The position numbers were made by a program, and so were the translations under genes. A model generated the notes under the pieces. The model made no database searches and was not told where the DNA came from. It saw nothing but the letters and a program-made list of their open reading frames with translations. This document shows positions 1 through 12,988 of a stretch of 64,000 nt of DNA, piece by piece (the stretch's first letter is position 1; each line of letters begins with the position of its first letter). Source of the stretch: Pachypanchax playfairii (taxonomy: Eukaryota > Chordata > Actinopteri > Cyprinodontiformes > Aplocheilidae); NCBI GenBank assembly GCA_006937955.1, contig SSNP01000010.1, forward strand, positions 5,675,504 through 5,739,503, written 5' to 3'.

Positions 1-672
1 ATCCTGCAGGTTCTGATCATTTAGAACAGAGGCGCTAAAGTGTATGAAACTATCTTTACAGTCCTTTGGAGCATAAATATTAGCAAAGCTGAAGCAAATT
101 AAAAGAACACAAATATAATTTGTATGATATCTTCTTAGTTCTTGAATAAAATCTATTATTTTTTCTCTTCTATCAGTTAAATATAAAACTATTGGAGATG
201 TAAAGAATTAAAAATTACCCGCCAGGGTAATCTGCACATTATTCTCTATAACTCAAAAAAAGAAGTTTGCACAAGCTTCAAGGCAGCACACCTGAAGCAA
301 TAAAGTCCAAATTGAATTCCACCTTTAACGAAGGGGGATATTGTTTATCTTTGTTTTATATTCATTAAAGCATGGTATTGACAAACCAATATCAGTTAAG
401 CCCAGAGTTATCAAAGTGTGACTGTTGCCCTTTATGCTGCTGGTTTGTTTCTTTTGCTTCCCTCCAGTTTCTTGGTTTTCTCTCTGCAGTATCTCTTTCA
501 CGCACGTTCTTCCCTCCAACACACACTCCCTTTGCGCAATGCTTGAGTGTTTTTCAAGCCAAGCAGAAGTAAATCTTGGCCCTCCGAGTGTTGGTGCAGT
601 CAGTCGCGGTGTTCTGGATGTAAACGTTGCTTTAGTCAGGACTGCCTCTGATCTGCCTAATCTCCCCAGGCT

Positions 673-731
673 GGATTACAGGTTTGGCTCTAATCCGTGA
701 AGTGGGGGTCTCTGTCGATGTGCTCTAATCC
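673..731. promoter_or_regulatory. cluster of OTX/PITX-type TAATCC motifs
   Basis: GGATTA lies at 673-678 and TAATCC at 691-696 and 726-731; the last two sit in a short direct repeat, gctctaatcc. TAATCC is the core bound by K50 homeodomain proteins (OTX, PITX, CRX). The surrounding 570-860 bp is of higher complexity and GC content than the rest of the intron. A regulatory role is inference only. Confidence 0.25.
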
Positions 732-3524
732 AGAGACTGTCAGGTGCTTTAGATGAAAGCTAATTGCATGTCACAGTTTAGGGACAAAACATAACGCTGG
801 CGACAACAGAGGCGCTTCCACAACTGGGAATTAGGACTGAGGATGACTGGGCACACTGTGATGTGCTCGGTGAAAGTTGATCATCTTATAGAAAAAAAAT
901 ACTGATTAAATCTTTCCCAAATATTCCAGAGAAATCTCATAATTTAAATTACTCAGAATATGAAGTAGAAAAATCTTCTGGCATTAAAAAGGGACTAAAG
1001 TGAAGCGAGTGTGATAAACTCCTGCAGGGATTTGTTTGGTTCAGGAAATATTCTTTACATCTGCACCGTAAAACACTGGATCCTCACAACTTACACTTGG
1101 TGTGATTAGTCTGACAGGAGTTTAAACCAGCTCAGAGCTGTTCGCTAATATCCTGTGATCTGGTTTCGGGACTCCGCTGAGGCTGAAACTCAGCTACAGA
1201 AAAGCATCAGTAATTACTGCATCACCAAAACAATATTTCATTTGGTGATTAGAGACTAGAGTCTTTCAACTCAGAATAGAAACAGTCAGGAGAAATACAC
1301 AAGCTTCACAATTTGAATTTCCACACAAAGAGCATTTGGAGACGGTTTATTCATTTCTAAAATAAATTTAATATGGCATGGGATCATTTCATTTCCCCAT
1401 TTGACCTTGTTACAGGAAGTATCAAGTGAGACGGAATCCTCAAAAACTCTAATCACTTAACTTCATTAATAAAATTAACACTTTTGTCAAACTGAAATAT
1501 TTGTATTTTTGATAATAAAGTCATCACTTAACTAACTACCAATCTGTGAGAGACTATTTGTCAGCGTATCTTTTTCCAATATGTCAGCAGTGAAGCAACA
1601 TGACAGACTTTTGTTTCCAGCAATAAAAGACAAAAGGAGATGTTCATTATTACAGTTTAACTGCCCCACTGCAGGAGGAAACCAATCAAATTGCTACTTC
1701 TCTCATTTTGTCACTGCAAACATCTTCCTCTGAGGGCTTTGCAGCTTTCGTTTTATCCTTAAAAAAAAGCCAAATGGCTGCAAATGTTTGACTATGTCCA
1801 ATCTTTTTCTGGATGTTTTGATTTATCATTTAAAAAATGTTCGGGTCGAGAGATCACAGTGGCAGAGATCGCGGTTCGTTCCCATCAGGACATTTGTCAT
1901 CGGGGCCTCTTCAAAACAACTGGAGGCCATCTTTTCAAACGGCTGCTCTCTAAAGCCGAGTGCATGAAATGAATCCATGCTTCAGAAGAGGATCACAGCT
2001 TCTGCAACAGTTCACTCTGCGAGAGCGCTGCACAGAATCTGACCTACAGTGCTACAATGTCATTCAGTGAACTTTCTGAAAGAGAGAAGACCTTATTTTC
2101 AGCTCATCGATCGTGAGGTGAAAAGTGCAAAATGTAAACACTTGGACCAGATATATCTACTGTCATGTAGCTCGCCGGTGGTTTGGACATCACTGTCACC
2201 AGCCTCAGTGGGGTGCGCGGGAAATCTTCGCTCTCTCATCTGTGTGATTGTTAGAGAAGAGACAGAATGAATCATCAATCATCTATTCAGGGCACATTCG
2301 GCAGGTAATAGTCTGTTGTTGGATCACATCTTCAACCAAGACGCTCGTCATTTAGTTCTAGATTGGGCAGAAATTCCTCTTTAATCTTGATCAAGACATT
2401 TCACACATTGGAGACACAGTTATAGTATCAAATGATTTGTTATATATGCTGAGAACCTCAATGAGACATTTGGAAGTGCTTCCTTTCTACTGTTCGTTCC
2501 CAAAAAATACATTACAACACAAGACAGGATGATTTAAACTGACAGAAACTGAAAATTAATACTGTAACTGTGTTTTCTTATGGAAAACTGTATTCAATTT
2601 AATACAAATTCCAAATACTGACGTTAAGGTTTGGAGCTGATTGTTACTGGGGTGGAAAAAAATCTGAAACAAATACTGTCATAAACAACAAACATGTTGT
2701 TGGGCTTTTTTTTAACCTTATTAATGACCTGATACTCAACAACAATGTCAGACCTTTTTTCTGAGTATGTTTAAGTTTTATCTACTTACATTAACCAATT
2801 ACATTGTGTTTTGTATACTGTAAAAAACACCAGCTTTTTAAAAATTTTCCTTGAATTGGACACTTTTTGATCTCGAGACTGCTGCATTGTTTTACATTTA
2901 TTAGGAAATTTGATGGGGTTTTTGTTTTCATAGTTTTACTATTCGGTCATGTAAAACAGGGATTTCTGTCACTTAAAAAATGCCATTTAAACATCAAGTT
3001 AGAGACTTAACTATTTAAAAATACAATCCGTATTTAATGCCTTTTGTAAATTATTTTATGTATTTGCTCAGAAATTTCACCTGATTCCCAAAAGATATTC
3101 AACATGAAAATGTACAAGGAAAACTACACAGTGTTGCAGTTAGAATTTATTGAGGGAGTTTTCCCAAAATTATATCTTCAAAAATTGTTTCTAAGAACGC
3201 TGCAGTTTATATTTACAGTAGGCATAAAACGATATATTAAACTATGGAAGCATTTGGGTCATTTTTTGTATTTTTTTTATCTTTTGTGTTATAAGAATTA
3301 AATTGTCCTGTTATCACATCTGGCAGATAAAAATTTGCTTCCAACAATTCAAAAAGAAATGTGTTACACAATGCCAAAATTCTGCTCTAATTAAGTACAT
3401 TGTATATATGCATACACACCCAAAGCTCTCTACAGAAGCAATAAGTGCTGTGAATCCAGATTCAAAGCCAGTTAAAGTTAATAGCAACAATAACTGACTG
3501 GATTCAACAAGTTTCATTGATCAT

Positions 3525-3655
3525 TATAGCTGAATATCATTTGCAAAACAATTCAAATTTATTCCATACTGTCTAATAATTTGACCAAATGTTATTGGTC
3601 CAAATACCGAACCCTGTGGAACTCCGAAACTTCCTGTAAATCTGATGCATAAAAA
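3525..3655 (-). mobile_element. relic of a LINE reverse transcriptase (CR1/L2-like)
   Basis: Read on the minus strand, 3626-3593 gives GVPQGSVFGPI, the reverse-transcriptase motif usually written GVPQGSVLGP. It is followed after a short gap by GQIIRQYGINLNCFAND and IQL (ending near 3531), matching the GQIIRK.GINFHCYADD-TQL block of fish LINEs. The residues normally between these two blocks are missing, so there is an internal deletion. The catalytic YADD has decayed to FAND, and a stop follows. This is a dead fragment of a few dozen codons. Assignment to CR1/L2 rather than another LINE clade is from memory of the motif and is less sure than the RT identity. Confidence 0.6.
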
Positions 3656-4138
3656 AGATTCATTAATTACATGAACAAACTAGCTCTGCTCCATGAAATC
3701 CAGTAACATGTTCAAGGCTTTGTAATAGAACAAACACAACACTGAGATCTGTGTGATAAAACAAAACAAATTATGTCAAAAGCTATAAAAAAAATCTAAG
3801 TCAATGTTTGTCCCTTCTTGGCCAACGTCCTTCAAAAGAAAAAGGAGGTTGACCCCATTCACTGTGTATAAATACGTAGCTCCATTTAGTTTATGAAAAC
3901 ACACCAATTATTCTTTTTGAACAATTCCTGCTGAAAAATCAAACAACTAAAGGTTACGTTTCATCTCTGGGAAAAAAAATGTGCAAAATCATTAAAATTA
4001 GTTTGGAACTTGAGAACTTTTGCTGTCTTTGAATATTTTTTAGTTGATTGCACAGTACTGAACATCTAAAAGCTTCCATGATGCGATCCAGCAAAAGCCT
4101 GAATATTTTAACTAATGATTCTGTTGTTTTATTTCCAG

Positions 4139-4930
4139 GTGACCAGTGCAGATTCACTACATTCAGGAAGTTCAGATTTCAGACAGAGTTCCAAATCTAA
4201 AGTGAAGACATTCTGGACTGAAAACAGTAAAGCTGTCTCCATTAGTCGTCTGTTGTCCCAATCCCTTTATGCTAAGGAGAACTTCACCTCTGTAGATCTG
4301 AGCTATGATGACGCAGACTCATTCTCTAAACAAGAGCAGTGGAACTGGCTTTACAACACCTCAGCCACCCATGACCCTCGATCCAGAACAAAAAGGAGGC
4401 CTATTGTCAAGACTGGGAAGTTCAAGAAGATGTTTGGTTGGGGAGATTTCCATTCCAACATCAAAACAGTGAAGTTAAACCTTCTTATCACGGGTAAAAT
4501 CGTGGATCATGGTAATGGCACCTTTAGTGTCTACTTCCGGCATAACTCCACCGGTCAAGGAAACGTTTCTGTGGGGCTCGTTCCTCCGACGAAGGCTGTG
4601 GAATTCCAAGTCCACCAACAGCACCAGCACTTCCACCACCATCACCAGCAGCAGCAGACGGCTCTGGAGACCAAAGAAACCAAGCTGTTTAACTGCAGGG
4701 TGGAGTATGAAAAGGTGGAGAAGGGCACCAGGAACTCACTGTGTGCCCACGACCCCTCGCAGAGCTGCCCGCAGGAGCAGACCCAAAGCCACGTGTCCTG
4801 GTTGTGCTCCAAACCCTTCAAAGTCATCTGCATCTTCATCACCTTCTACAGCACCGACTACAAGCTAGTGCAGAAGGTTTGTCCAGACTACAACTACCAC
4901 AGCGACACCCCCTACCTCCCTACCGGGTGA
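4139..4930 (+). CDS. nxph1: neurexophilin 1, last coding exon (mature protein)
   Basis: Neurexophilins are secreted neuropeptide-like glycoproteins that bind the LNS2 domain of alpha-neurexins at synapses. This exon opens in phase 0 after TTTCCAG with VTSADS and runs 263 codons to TGA at 4928-4930. It holds a variable N-terminal region, a basic RTKR processing site, then the nearly invariant family core beginning RRPIVKTGKFKKMFGWGDFH, with N-glycosylation sites NGT and NST. A Cys-rich C-terminal domain of six cysteines ends in YNYHSDTPYLPTG. The segment around FWTENSKAVSISRLLSQS resembles NXPH1 rather than NXPH2, and the adjacent ica1 supports this. An insert rich in His and Gln (4613-4657) is absent from human NXPH1 as I recall it. 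The signal-peptide exon is not in view, so the CDS is partial at its 5' end. Confidence 0.95.
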   Translation: MTSADSLHSGSSDFRQSSKSKVKTFWTENSKAVSISRLLSQSLYAKENFTSVDLSYDDADSFSKQEQWNWLYNTSATHDPRSRTKRRPIVKTGKFKKMFGWGDFHSNIKTVKLNLLITGKIVDHGNGTFSVYFRHNSTGQGNVSVGLVPPTKAVEFQVHQQHQHFHHHHQQQQTALETKETKLFNCRVEYEKVEKGTRNSLCAHDPSQSCPQEQTQSHVSWLCSKPFKVICIFITFYSTDYKLVQKVCPDYNYHSDTPYLPTG

Positions 4931-5722
4931 TCACATGACCAAACAGGAAGTAAGAAAAAGACACAGGCTGTCAGGCCCTGAGCATTGTCAGAGCATTTAA
5001 ATGAAAATGGAGTCCAATTTGAGATGTTGACAGGCATTTTTACAACCAACATATCCTTGTCATAAAACCAATATTGCTCCAATGAGCAGACTGAGCCCGA
5101 GGTCAATATGAGAGCATTTAGGGAAGCATTTATAGGCTTGCAATACCCTTATTACATGCATAGCTGCTTAAATCGAAAAGGAACCTCTCAAGCTAACTGT
5201 GAAAATATGATGATTGTATTTATGTAAATATTGTGGATTCCACAAAAAGAACAGAAAAGGACTTTATTAATGTTTTCTCCAGCTAATTTACTTGTTTATG
5301 TTGATGGTGTATTTCCGTCTTAATCATGCTTTGTGTCTTCTTCAATCAGTCTCTGGTAATCTTTGCAAACACATAAGAAGAATCTGTCAGTATGCATTAC
5401 AGGACATAATGGAAAAAGCAAACATATTCTGAGTGGTGTTGTTTTCTGCAGTCTGGTTTGTTAGAATGAATATACATCTCTGATATTGTATTTGAATTCT
5501 CATCCATGTTCATGCATGAACTGAACATGGTAAACAGCTAAATAACACCCATGTATATTGTCTGTCAAAAGTAATCTTCATCAAACTGCAATTTTGACAG
5601 GAGACAAAGAAAAAACAGTGTTTCGATTTTAATTCTGTGTTGTGTGTTGGAAGTTTTGGGCCACGTTGAAAGACACCATTGGAAAGCTCCTAACAGATCA
5701 AACATGGGCAAGTAAATGTTGC

Positions 5723-5736
5723 AATAAATAAATAAA
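5723..5736 (+). terminator. nxph1: poly(A) signals of nxph1
   Basis: Three overlapping AATAAA hexamers begin at 5723, 5727 and 5731, about 800 bp after the nxph1 stop codon. A GT-rich stretch follows near 5778-5800, as expected for a cleavage site around 5750. The 3' UTR would then be 4931 to about 5750. Use of this site is inferred. Confidence 0.5.
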
Positions 5737-8700
5737 AGTTGCAAAAAATATGGAAGATGAAGAATTTCTAGAAGGTTTTGTGTGTTTGTTTGTGTTTGAG
5801 TGCAACATAACTGTGATCTAAATCTGCTCCTTGATGCATTTCTTTTTTAGATTTTTAAATGTTGCTTTCATTTTTTTGACTTACAAGCTCGGTGTTAAAA
5901 AAAATCAGCTCCTGCTACATGAAAGGGACCCAGTAGGTGTATCATGTACAGCGTCATGCAAAAATCTAAAGTAACTTACTAAATCAGTGTCAGATATTGA
6001 CAAAATGAAAGGTAAATCACAGCTCAGTGAGTAAGAATGACATAATAGATAGATAATTGAAGTACATGTAAATATTCCGGTAATGACCAGATAATTGCCT
6101 GATAGTAAAGATGAAGTATATCAAGTAAAAAAGGTACAAAAATTATCTAAGTAATATTTTTTAAAGATATTATGTCAAAAACTTTCAAGTCTTCCTAAGA
6201 AAATGCTGCACTAACATGATTATTTAATTGTTAACAAGTTACAATATTAATACCAAAATATTACCACATGATTACAAAATAGCTTTGAAATCTTTAACTA
6301 TGTTCCCTTGTTATTGCTGTTGGTTTTTGACGGGTATTTACATGTTTCCTACTTTGATTTGTGCATAACATTGTTTAAATATTTCATCTTTATTTCTCTG
6401 TTATCTTTTACTGAGCTATAATGTAAAGTATGACTGTTTTATTATGTTTAAAAACAGCAGAACAGATGGAAGAGAAAAATATGTATGTTATAAAGTGGTT
6501 TGTTTCTATTGGTTAATTTAATAACGGCTGAAACAGAACAAAACTGTGTTAAAATGTAAGAAGTGGTAAAATCTGGTTTGCTGCTCCAAATGAGATGAAA
6601 ACCCATTAAAACAGCAGGCGCTAATCACATATCCCACCTATCAAACGTTTGCACCTCTGGTTATCAAAAAAAGGCAGATTTTGCATTAGACTAACACTTT
6701 TGCTAATGATAGAGAATGTTGCAATTGGCTATTAAAGCTTGATTATATAGACTGGGAGCCAGTGGCTCCGTGTGAGTCATTTACTGAAAATGAACATGGT
6801 GAAAGAAGAAACTCTGCAGAGTCAACACCATGGAATACAGAATGAATTAAAGTGCCGATAGGAAACCTGTATTAAAGGGAAAAAAGTATAAATGTGCACC
6901 TAGGGGAACAATCACTGCTGTCTATTCAAATTCAGTGCTCTTTCACAGTGTACACCGTCATATGCAGTATGTTGTTAATAGCAGCCTGGACCAGATCCAA
7001 TATGCCTACATGGGCTGAGTTTTCTGACAAGGCGGGCTAAAGAACTCGTCTGCCTGTGGGATGAGTGAGCATAAAGAGGAATTTATGATGTGGAGGAACA
7101 AGGCTGGCAGAAATCACTGGAAACACCTGACTTGTAAATTGAGAGCTTGTTTCTGTCAGCAAGAAGAAGGAATGACTAATGTCTCCGATCGCTGTTTGGG
7201 CCAGTTCTTTCATCTCAATAAAGTGACTTTGATATCTCGCCACCCCTGCACAAATGTGCCAGGGACAGTTTGTTAAGCTTCAAAGAATTAAAGCAGCACT
7301 TTGCTGAGACAATTCAGCCTCATTATGCACGTAATCTCACAAGTGTAAACAGTGTGGTGGAGGAGTGTCGGGGTGTGAGAGCTGCTGAAAGACATCTGTA
7401 ATAACATATTATTCTGCATATACTTCAAGGACCTCGCAGAAATAACCATATTTATGATTAATAAAACAGCAAACCAACCCATAATAGTTTCAGCTGAACA
7501 ATGGCTCAAATGTATCACAGCTCTGTGGAATATTTCTACATTTTTTTTATTATTTATTTTAATTTGAAGGCCTGTAGTTTACTGTTGTAGTCCACATGGC
7601 AAACTGTCACCTTGGTTGAAAGGTTTTAAGGAAACCTTTGAAACGTTATTAAACAGGAAATGCTCATCAGGCAATGTTAAATAAACTTGACTGTGCAGCA
7701 TCAAGTGAAGGTCCTAGAGTAGATTATCATCCCATATAGCTGTTTTGAGTGCTGATATAAGTACATAAAAAGGAAAACATTAAGTTATTTAAACGTGGTG
7801 TTTGTATTTTACAGACAAAATGTTGATAATTTAACAAGCTTAGAATTATTTTTACTGTCACCAATTTTGAAATTCTGGTTGTCAGCATCTATGTTACAGC
7901 CGTTTGCAAATATTTCGTGCCAGTGCCGTCATGCACCTCCAGCTGTAGGTAGCACTCACATGTTTTCTGCAAAGTGCTGACCATCGAAATTAAACAAAAA
8001 ACAAAAAGCGTTAAAGTTCTTCTGTTTGGAATCTAATTAAACTAAGTGTTTAATTATCTTTATATGTTTTTTTCTCATTCTACACATCCTAAACTCTAGT
8101 TTCTGTGTTTATTTTGTTTTTATGTTGCTGATTCAAACTCTGATCACCTCCTAAATGTAAATTAGTAAATATTTGTGCAGTTGCAGAACAGCAGGCTGAA
8201 TTATCTGGCTAGCGACAACTTTTGAGACTTTTTTGGTGTTTTGTTACGTAAAGAAATCTAAACACAAGCAACTCTCCACTCATAAATTACCCTGATAACT
8301 TACTTATGATGATAAACTGGTCAGTAATGTTCATCAGTTTGTTGGAGTAAGTGTTTAAAAGCACAATCAGCCTTATAGTTGTGGGTTATCAGTAATTCAG
8401 ACTTTTAAATAATGTAGTTTAAATTTCAACTCAGTTGCTTTTATTAAACAAAGTTTGTGAATCAAAATGTTAAAAGAGTAAAAGAGGCACTAATGTGATG
8501 TTTGTTTACACCTCAAACTGTTTTATATTTTATAAAAAGAGTCATACACGTGGCATCCAGCCTCTACTTATAAACAGAATTTTTGCACATAATTCTGCAA
8601 TAATCCCAAATCATTAGGCTAATCCCACTGACTTTCTAGCTCAGTCATCCAAGCTAAGCATGTTGGATGATATTGGACTGTCTGGCTGCTTTTATAAGAA

Positions 8701-11361
8701 CATAACTGCTTAAAAAACATATTTAATACCAACAGGAATGTTTCACTTCTAGTGTTTTAGTGGTAAAAAGCACGTCAGGCACTTTATAATAGGGAACAAG
8801 TTCTGATTCAGAGTTTTAGATTTTAGCACTGGAGCTAATCTTTTGTTCATTTTTAAAGTGACTCATGTTTTGCAGAAATTAGAGCTGTATATTGAAACAC
8901 AATTCAAATCTATCATGAATAAAATCTACATTTTAAAAAGGGTAAAAGTTACCCAGATTACCATAATTAATCAAATAAAATCCATATTGTAGGGGAATAT
9001 TTTCCACAAATGGTTGCTTCCTTTATTTTCCCACTTTGTGAAAATGATATTAAAGAAAAATTGTTGGTCTAATTTATTTTAATTGTTAAACTCATTTATT
9101 TAAGTGAAAGTAGCTGCATCGCAGCTCGACAGTGGGACACCGTGTTTGGTTATCTTTGGACCCAGATCCCTCGGTTCAGTTGTCCTGGGCCGGAGCCATC
9201 CATGCCTGCCGTCTAACCCCTAGCTTGCCCACAATCCCTGATTAATGTGCTCTGGGTGGGAGCTGTCAGAAATGGCAGAGAGAATCATGGGATTTCTCCT
9301 TCAGAGTCCCAATGACACCCAGCAGCTGCAGGAGTAAACAGATGACTAACCACTGGCCTTTTGGCAGCCTTCAGAGATTCACTCGGAGGGAGGGCTGCGA
9401 ACATTGCTTTGACATTTAGGTGGATTAGAAAGTTCTTGGGTTCTGCTCTCGTGATGTCAGAGGTGGTTGGTGTGGTAATTATTTGTGTCTTGACTTGCTT
9501 CTGCTTGACCTCCAATCACAAAGAAAATGCTGAGATTAATTTTTTCACTTATGAACGTTTGTGCAGATGAAATGTTTAAGAATGAAACACGCTCACATGC
9601 CTTATTTATAAGCAAATCACACTTTGCTTTCGCTGCTACAGAAGAAATAATAAGTAAAAGCTTTTTTAAAAAAATCAACAAATTGTCATTTCAGATCATG
9701 TCTTGCTGCAGACTTCATTTCACTTCTGGTGCTGAAAGCTGTCCTGAGGGTGCAGATTTGTGTAAGGTACTGACATATTAAGGGTTCTATCAGACAACGG
9801 CTGCTGCTTTTTTTTTTTTTTTTTTAAATCACAAATAAATTACTCTCCTCAAAACACTATTACTCTTCTGAAAATGAAAACTTGCTCATTGTGACTGTCT
9901 CATATCAGGTAAAAACTGGAGAGAATTAATTAACCTTTGTCATTTTAATTGCTTTAGTGACAGCTGTCCTTTGGAGCTAGAGCTATCCTAATGCACATAC
10001 TGTGGGCTTGTCAATTACTTTCCCAGTGAATAGATTAAAAATGCCACAGAGGATAGAGTCATTTCATTAGTCAGACTTAATGCCCCCCAGACATAACCAG
10101 GTGCGAACACTTCAACCCAAAATATGCAAGAAAATGAACAATACTATTAAGCCCATATGAATCGAATGAATTGTGGCAACATGAAATTAAGTTTACGCTC
10201 TATTTAATTCTGCCCCACTGCTTATATTCCATTTGGTGTACAGGTTTTCCTTTGAAAGGGTGAGCAAATTTAGAATATTTTGAACAGAACATCTCTCAGT
10301 CTGAAAATGGAGGGCACCTATGGTCCAAAGCTAATTGCTCTTATGGATGTTAGCACTGTCGATTTTTACAGCACTGCAGAATAGCCGACATCAGGCACTA
10401 TCTAATTCTCCCATTTTGCTGTTAGCACATCTATGATTTAATGCCACTCAGCCCATCATGAATCAGACAGAAATTACGCTGCTTTCAAACGTCCTTCAGA
10501 GGATTTTCTGCACCTAACACCAAATGTCTCCAAGTTCCTACCCTTCACCACAATACATGAAGTAATTTTCACATCTTACCCAGCTGCTAAAGCCCTTTCT
10601 TCATGTACTGTGAGGATTTTCACACTCGAGCACGAGGAAAGTCAGGAAATCTCTTGACTCTCTTGAAATGACGGTGAATGTAAAATAAGCTTACATTTGC
10701 TGATGTTACAGAATCCCAACATCGCAACAAAATGTGACAAGTGCAACAGTTTGAAATGCAGCATCCTCGGGAATCGGCTGTGTGGAGTCACTAGCTCTAA
10801 AAATCTAATCAAAACTGACCCAGTGATTGGGTCACAAGTAATAACATCGCCCGGGACCTGTGGGCTCACTGATAAAACAAAAAAATATTCTTCAGTAAAA
10901 CCAGACTGACTCATTGTTTTGATTAATTTCGATGATACAAAGGGGATAAAAGATTCATTTTGGATCATACTGGTGGATTTATGTTATTTAATCCAAATAA
11001 TGATCAGAGTAATAATAATAATTAATCAATATTTAGTTTTTGAAGTGTCCTGCAATTTATCCCTCAATGAAAATAATCAAACCTACTAGAAATGTAGCAA
11101 TGAGTCCCTGGAAAATGATTACTCTAATTATCATATTTATTACATCATCCTCTCTCGTGTCTCTTCTGCTCTCCATCTTTTTGCAGTTCGATCTTCCGCT
11201 TCTCTCATTCACATTTTTTATCTTTGATGTCAGATGAAAAAACAAGTTAAATTATATCAATCAAACGTTAAATCATAATTCATCTAAATAAAAATATTTC
11301 TATTCTGATTTTATGACTAAATTAAAACTTGTTTAAGTCACAGATTAATGCTGCGCAGCAT

Positions 11362-11700
11362 TTTTATTCCATCCATTTACTGAACCTGCTTGTTCCTTTG
11401 CAGGGTCATGAGCAGGCAGGTACTTAGAGGTGGGACACACTTCGGACAGGTCTCCAGTCCATCACTGGTCCACACACAGAGACAATCCATCTTTAACACA
11501 CACACCTTGGGCCATTTAGACTAGTCTGTTAACCGATCATGGATGTTTTTCATCTGTGGGAAGAGAACAGTGTCCTTTGATGTCCAGGAAGAACAAGCAG
11601 CTCCACGTAGAAGAGTAACAGCTGGGAGTCGGACCCAGGACCTTCTTACTGCAAGGCAACAGCTAACCAACAGTGTCACAGTCCAGTTTTGGATTTATTG
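11362..11700 (+). repeat. fish interspersed repeat, copy 1 (LINE-tail type)
   Basis: The sequence runs through landmarks of a very common fish repeat: ttccatccatttactgaacc, agggtcatgagcaggcaggt, aggtctccagtccatcactg, acacacaccttgggcc and, at the end, cggacccaggaccttcttac. Related copies occur in this window near 29.1, 41.0 and 59.7 kb. I associate the family with non-LTR retrotransposon tails ending in GATG repeats, but the family name is not certain. Confidence 0.6.
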
Positions 11701-12925
11701 TGCAAAAGATTTGACCCAGCCCTGACTTCTTTGTACGTGTAATCTTTTAAAATGGATTTCCCAGATATATTGAATGTATACAGTATATAAACAGTATCTA
11801 CAAGTTGTGTCTTTAGGAAATATAAACAACAAATCCCGCAAAGACCCAAATCAAGACCTGAAATATACATCATCCTCCAGCTGATGTCAGTTTTCCAGCT
11901 AATAACTCTTCAGATACCAGCTTGTTAGGGCTAAATTATGTTTTCTCTGTCAACCTGTTATCTTAGATTTACCTAAGGAAATGGAAACAAATTTCTCCCC
12001 GAGGGACAATAAAGATCTGAACTGAACTAAACAAACTGCGTCTGGAAGCTTAAGGTAATAAAGAGACTAAAGTTCCAATTTTAAATTAGTTCTTTAAATT
12101 AAGTTGTCTGTTATGTGTCAACTGAAACTGGTTTATCTCTTGAGTTTAGGAGCATATTTATGCCTGAATGATTGATGGTCAGAGTTACGTGGCTTTACAT
12201 TCCTCGGAAAATGGTCAACAAAGACTGAAAATCTGAGAAAAAACAGACAAATTCAAAAGAAAAAGAACAAAAGAAAAGAAATCTTTGAAAGAATTTCAGA
12301 AAACCTGGTGAACTAATGAGTAACATTTCTTTGGAAGGTGACATGTAAGTCTGGCTTCCTGATAGTAAAATATAAAGAAATGAAGGATGACTGAAGACAT
12401 TTATACGATGATCATTCAGGGAGACGGCGAGACGGGGCCGAATGGGACTATTTTTTTCCTTTCTCTCTCTGACATGACCTTTAGTTGACTAAGAACAACA
12501 CAAGGTGGATGTTGTTTCAAATTAATAACACTGCTGAGGAGTTATGAGAAATGATTCAGTCATGCCAAAAAGTCACAGTAAGCTGGCACCATTTTTAGCT
12601 ACGGTGAAGACGTGTTTCATCCAGGTGATAACTGTGTCCCAGTTTGAGGTGCAATATGTATTTCTGTTAACAATAATGATACAAAACTGTCATGAGTTCT
12701 GTTAAACAAACTGTAAAATGTATAAAAGTCAGTGTCTGTGTTAAGATCATAAGGGATACAGTAAAAAAACAGATGCTGAGCCAGATTTTACAATATTTAT
12801 CTTACAATAAATTATAACTGTGAAAAACAAAGAATCTGCAAAAATTCTACTTTTTTCTGGTCAAATCACCAGGTCAAAATATTTAAACAAACAAATATTG
12901 GAATCCAATAATGTTTAATTATTAC

Positions 12926-12988
12926 GGCTGGCTGGCTGGCAGGCGGACAGACGGACGGACGGACGGACGGATGGATGGATGGATGGAC
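12926..12988. repeat. compound tetranucleotide microsatellite GGCT/GGAC/GGAT
   Basis: Four GGCT units pass through a short GGCGGACA joint into a GGAC run and then a GGAT run. The three units differ stepwise by one or two bases, which suggests spread by slippage and point change from one original array. Confidence 0.9.

Larger units (their letters stand above)
1..4138 (+). other. nxph1: nxph1 intron (left part), non-coding
   Basis: This AT-rich stretch has no recognisable coding exon. It ends at a polypyrimidine tract and CAG acceptor directly before the last nxph1 coding exon, so it should be the 3' part of the long intron that separates the signal-peptide exon from the main exon in this family. 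I looked for an upstream exon with a start codon, signal peptide and phase-0 donor and could not identify one, so that exon probably lies left of the window. The stretch contains a cluster of TAATCC motifs near 673-731 and a LINE relic near 3.5-3.65 kb, described separately. Confidence 0.6.

Noticed and set aside
425..700. Open frame with a hydrophobic start as a possible nxph1 signal-peptide exon
   Set aside because: It has no resemblance to the neurexophilin leader and no clear phase-0 donor; the true exon is probably outside the window.
10642..10968. 108-codon minus-strand open frame in the nxph1-ica1 gap
   Set aside because: No domain, no supporting context, and similar-length frames occur by chance in this much sequence.
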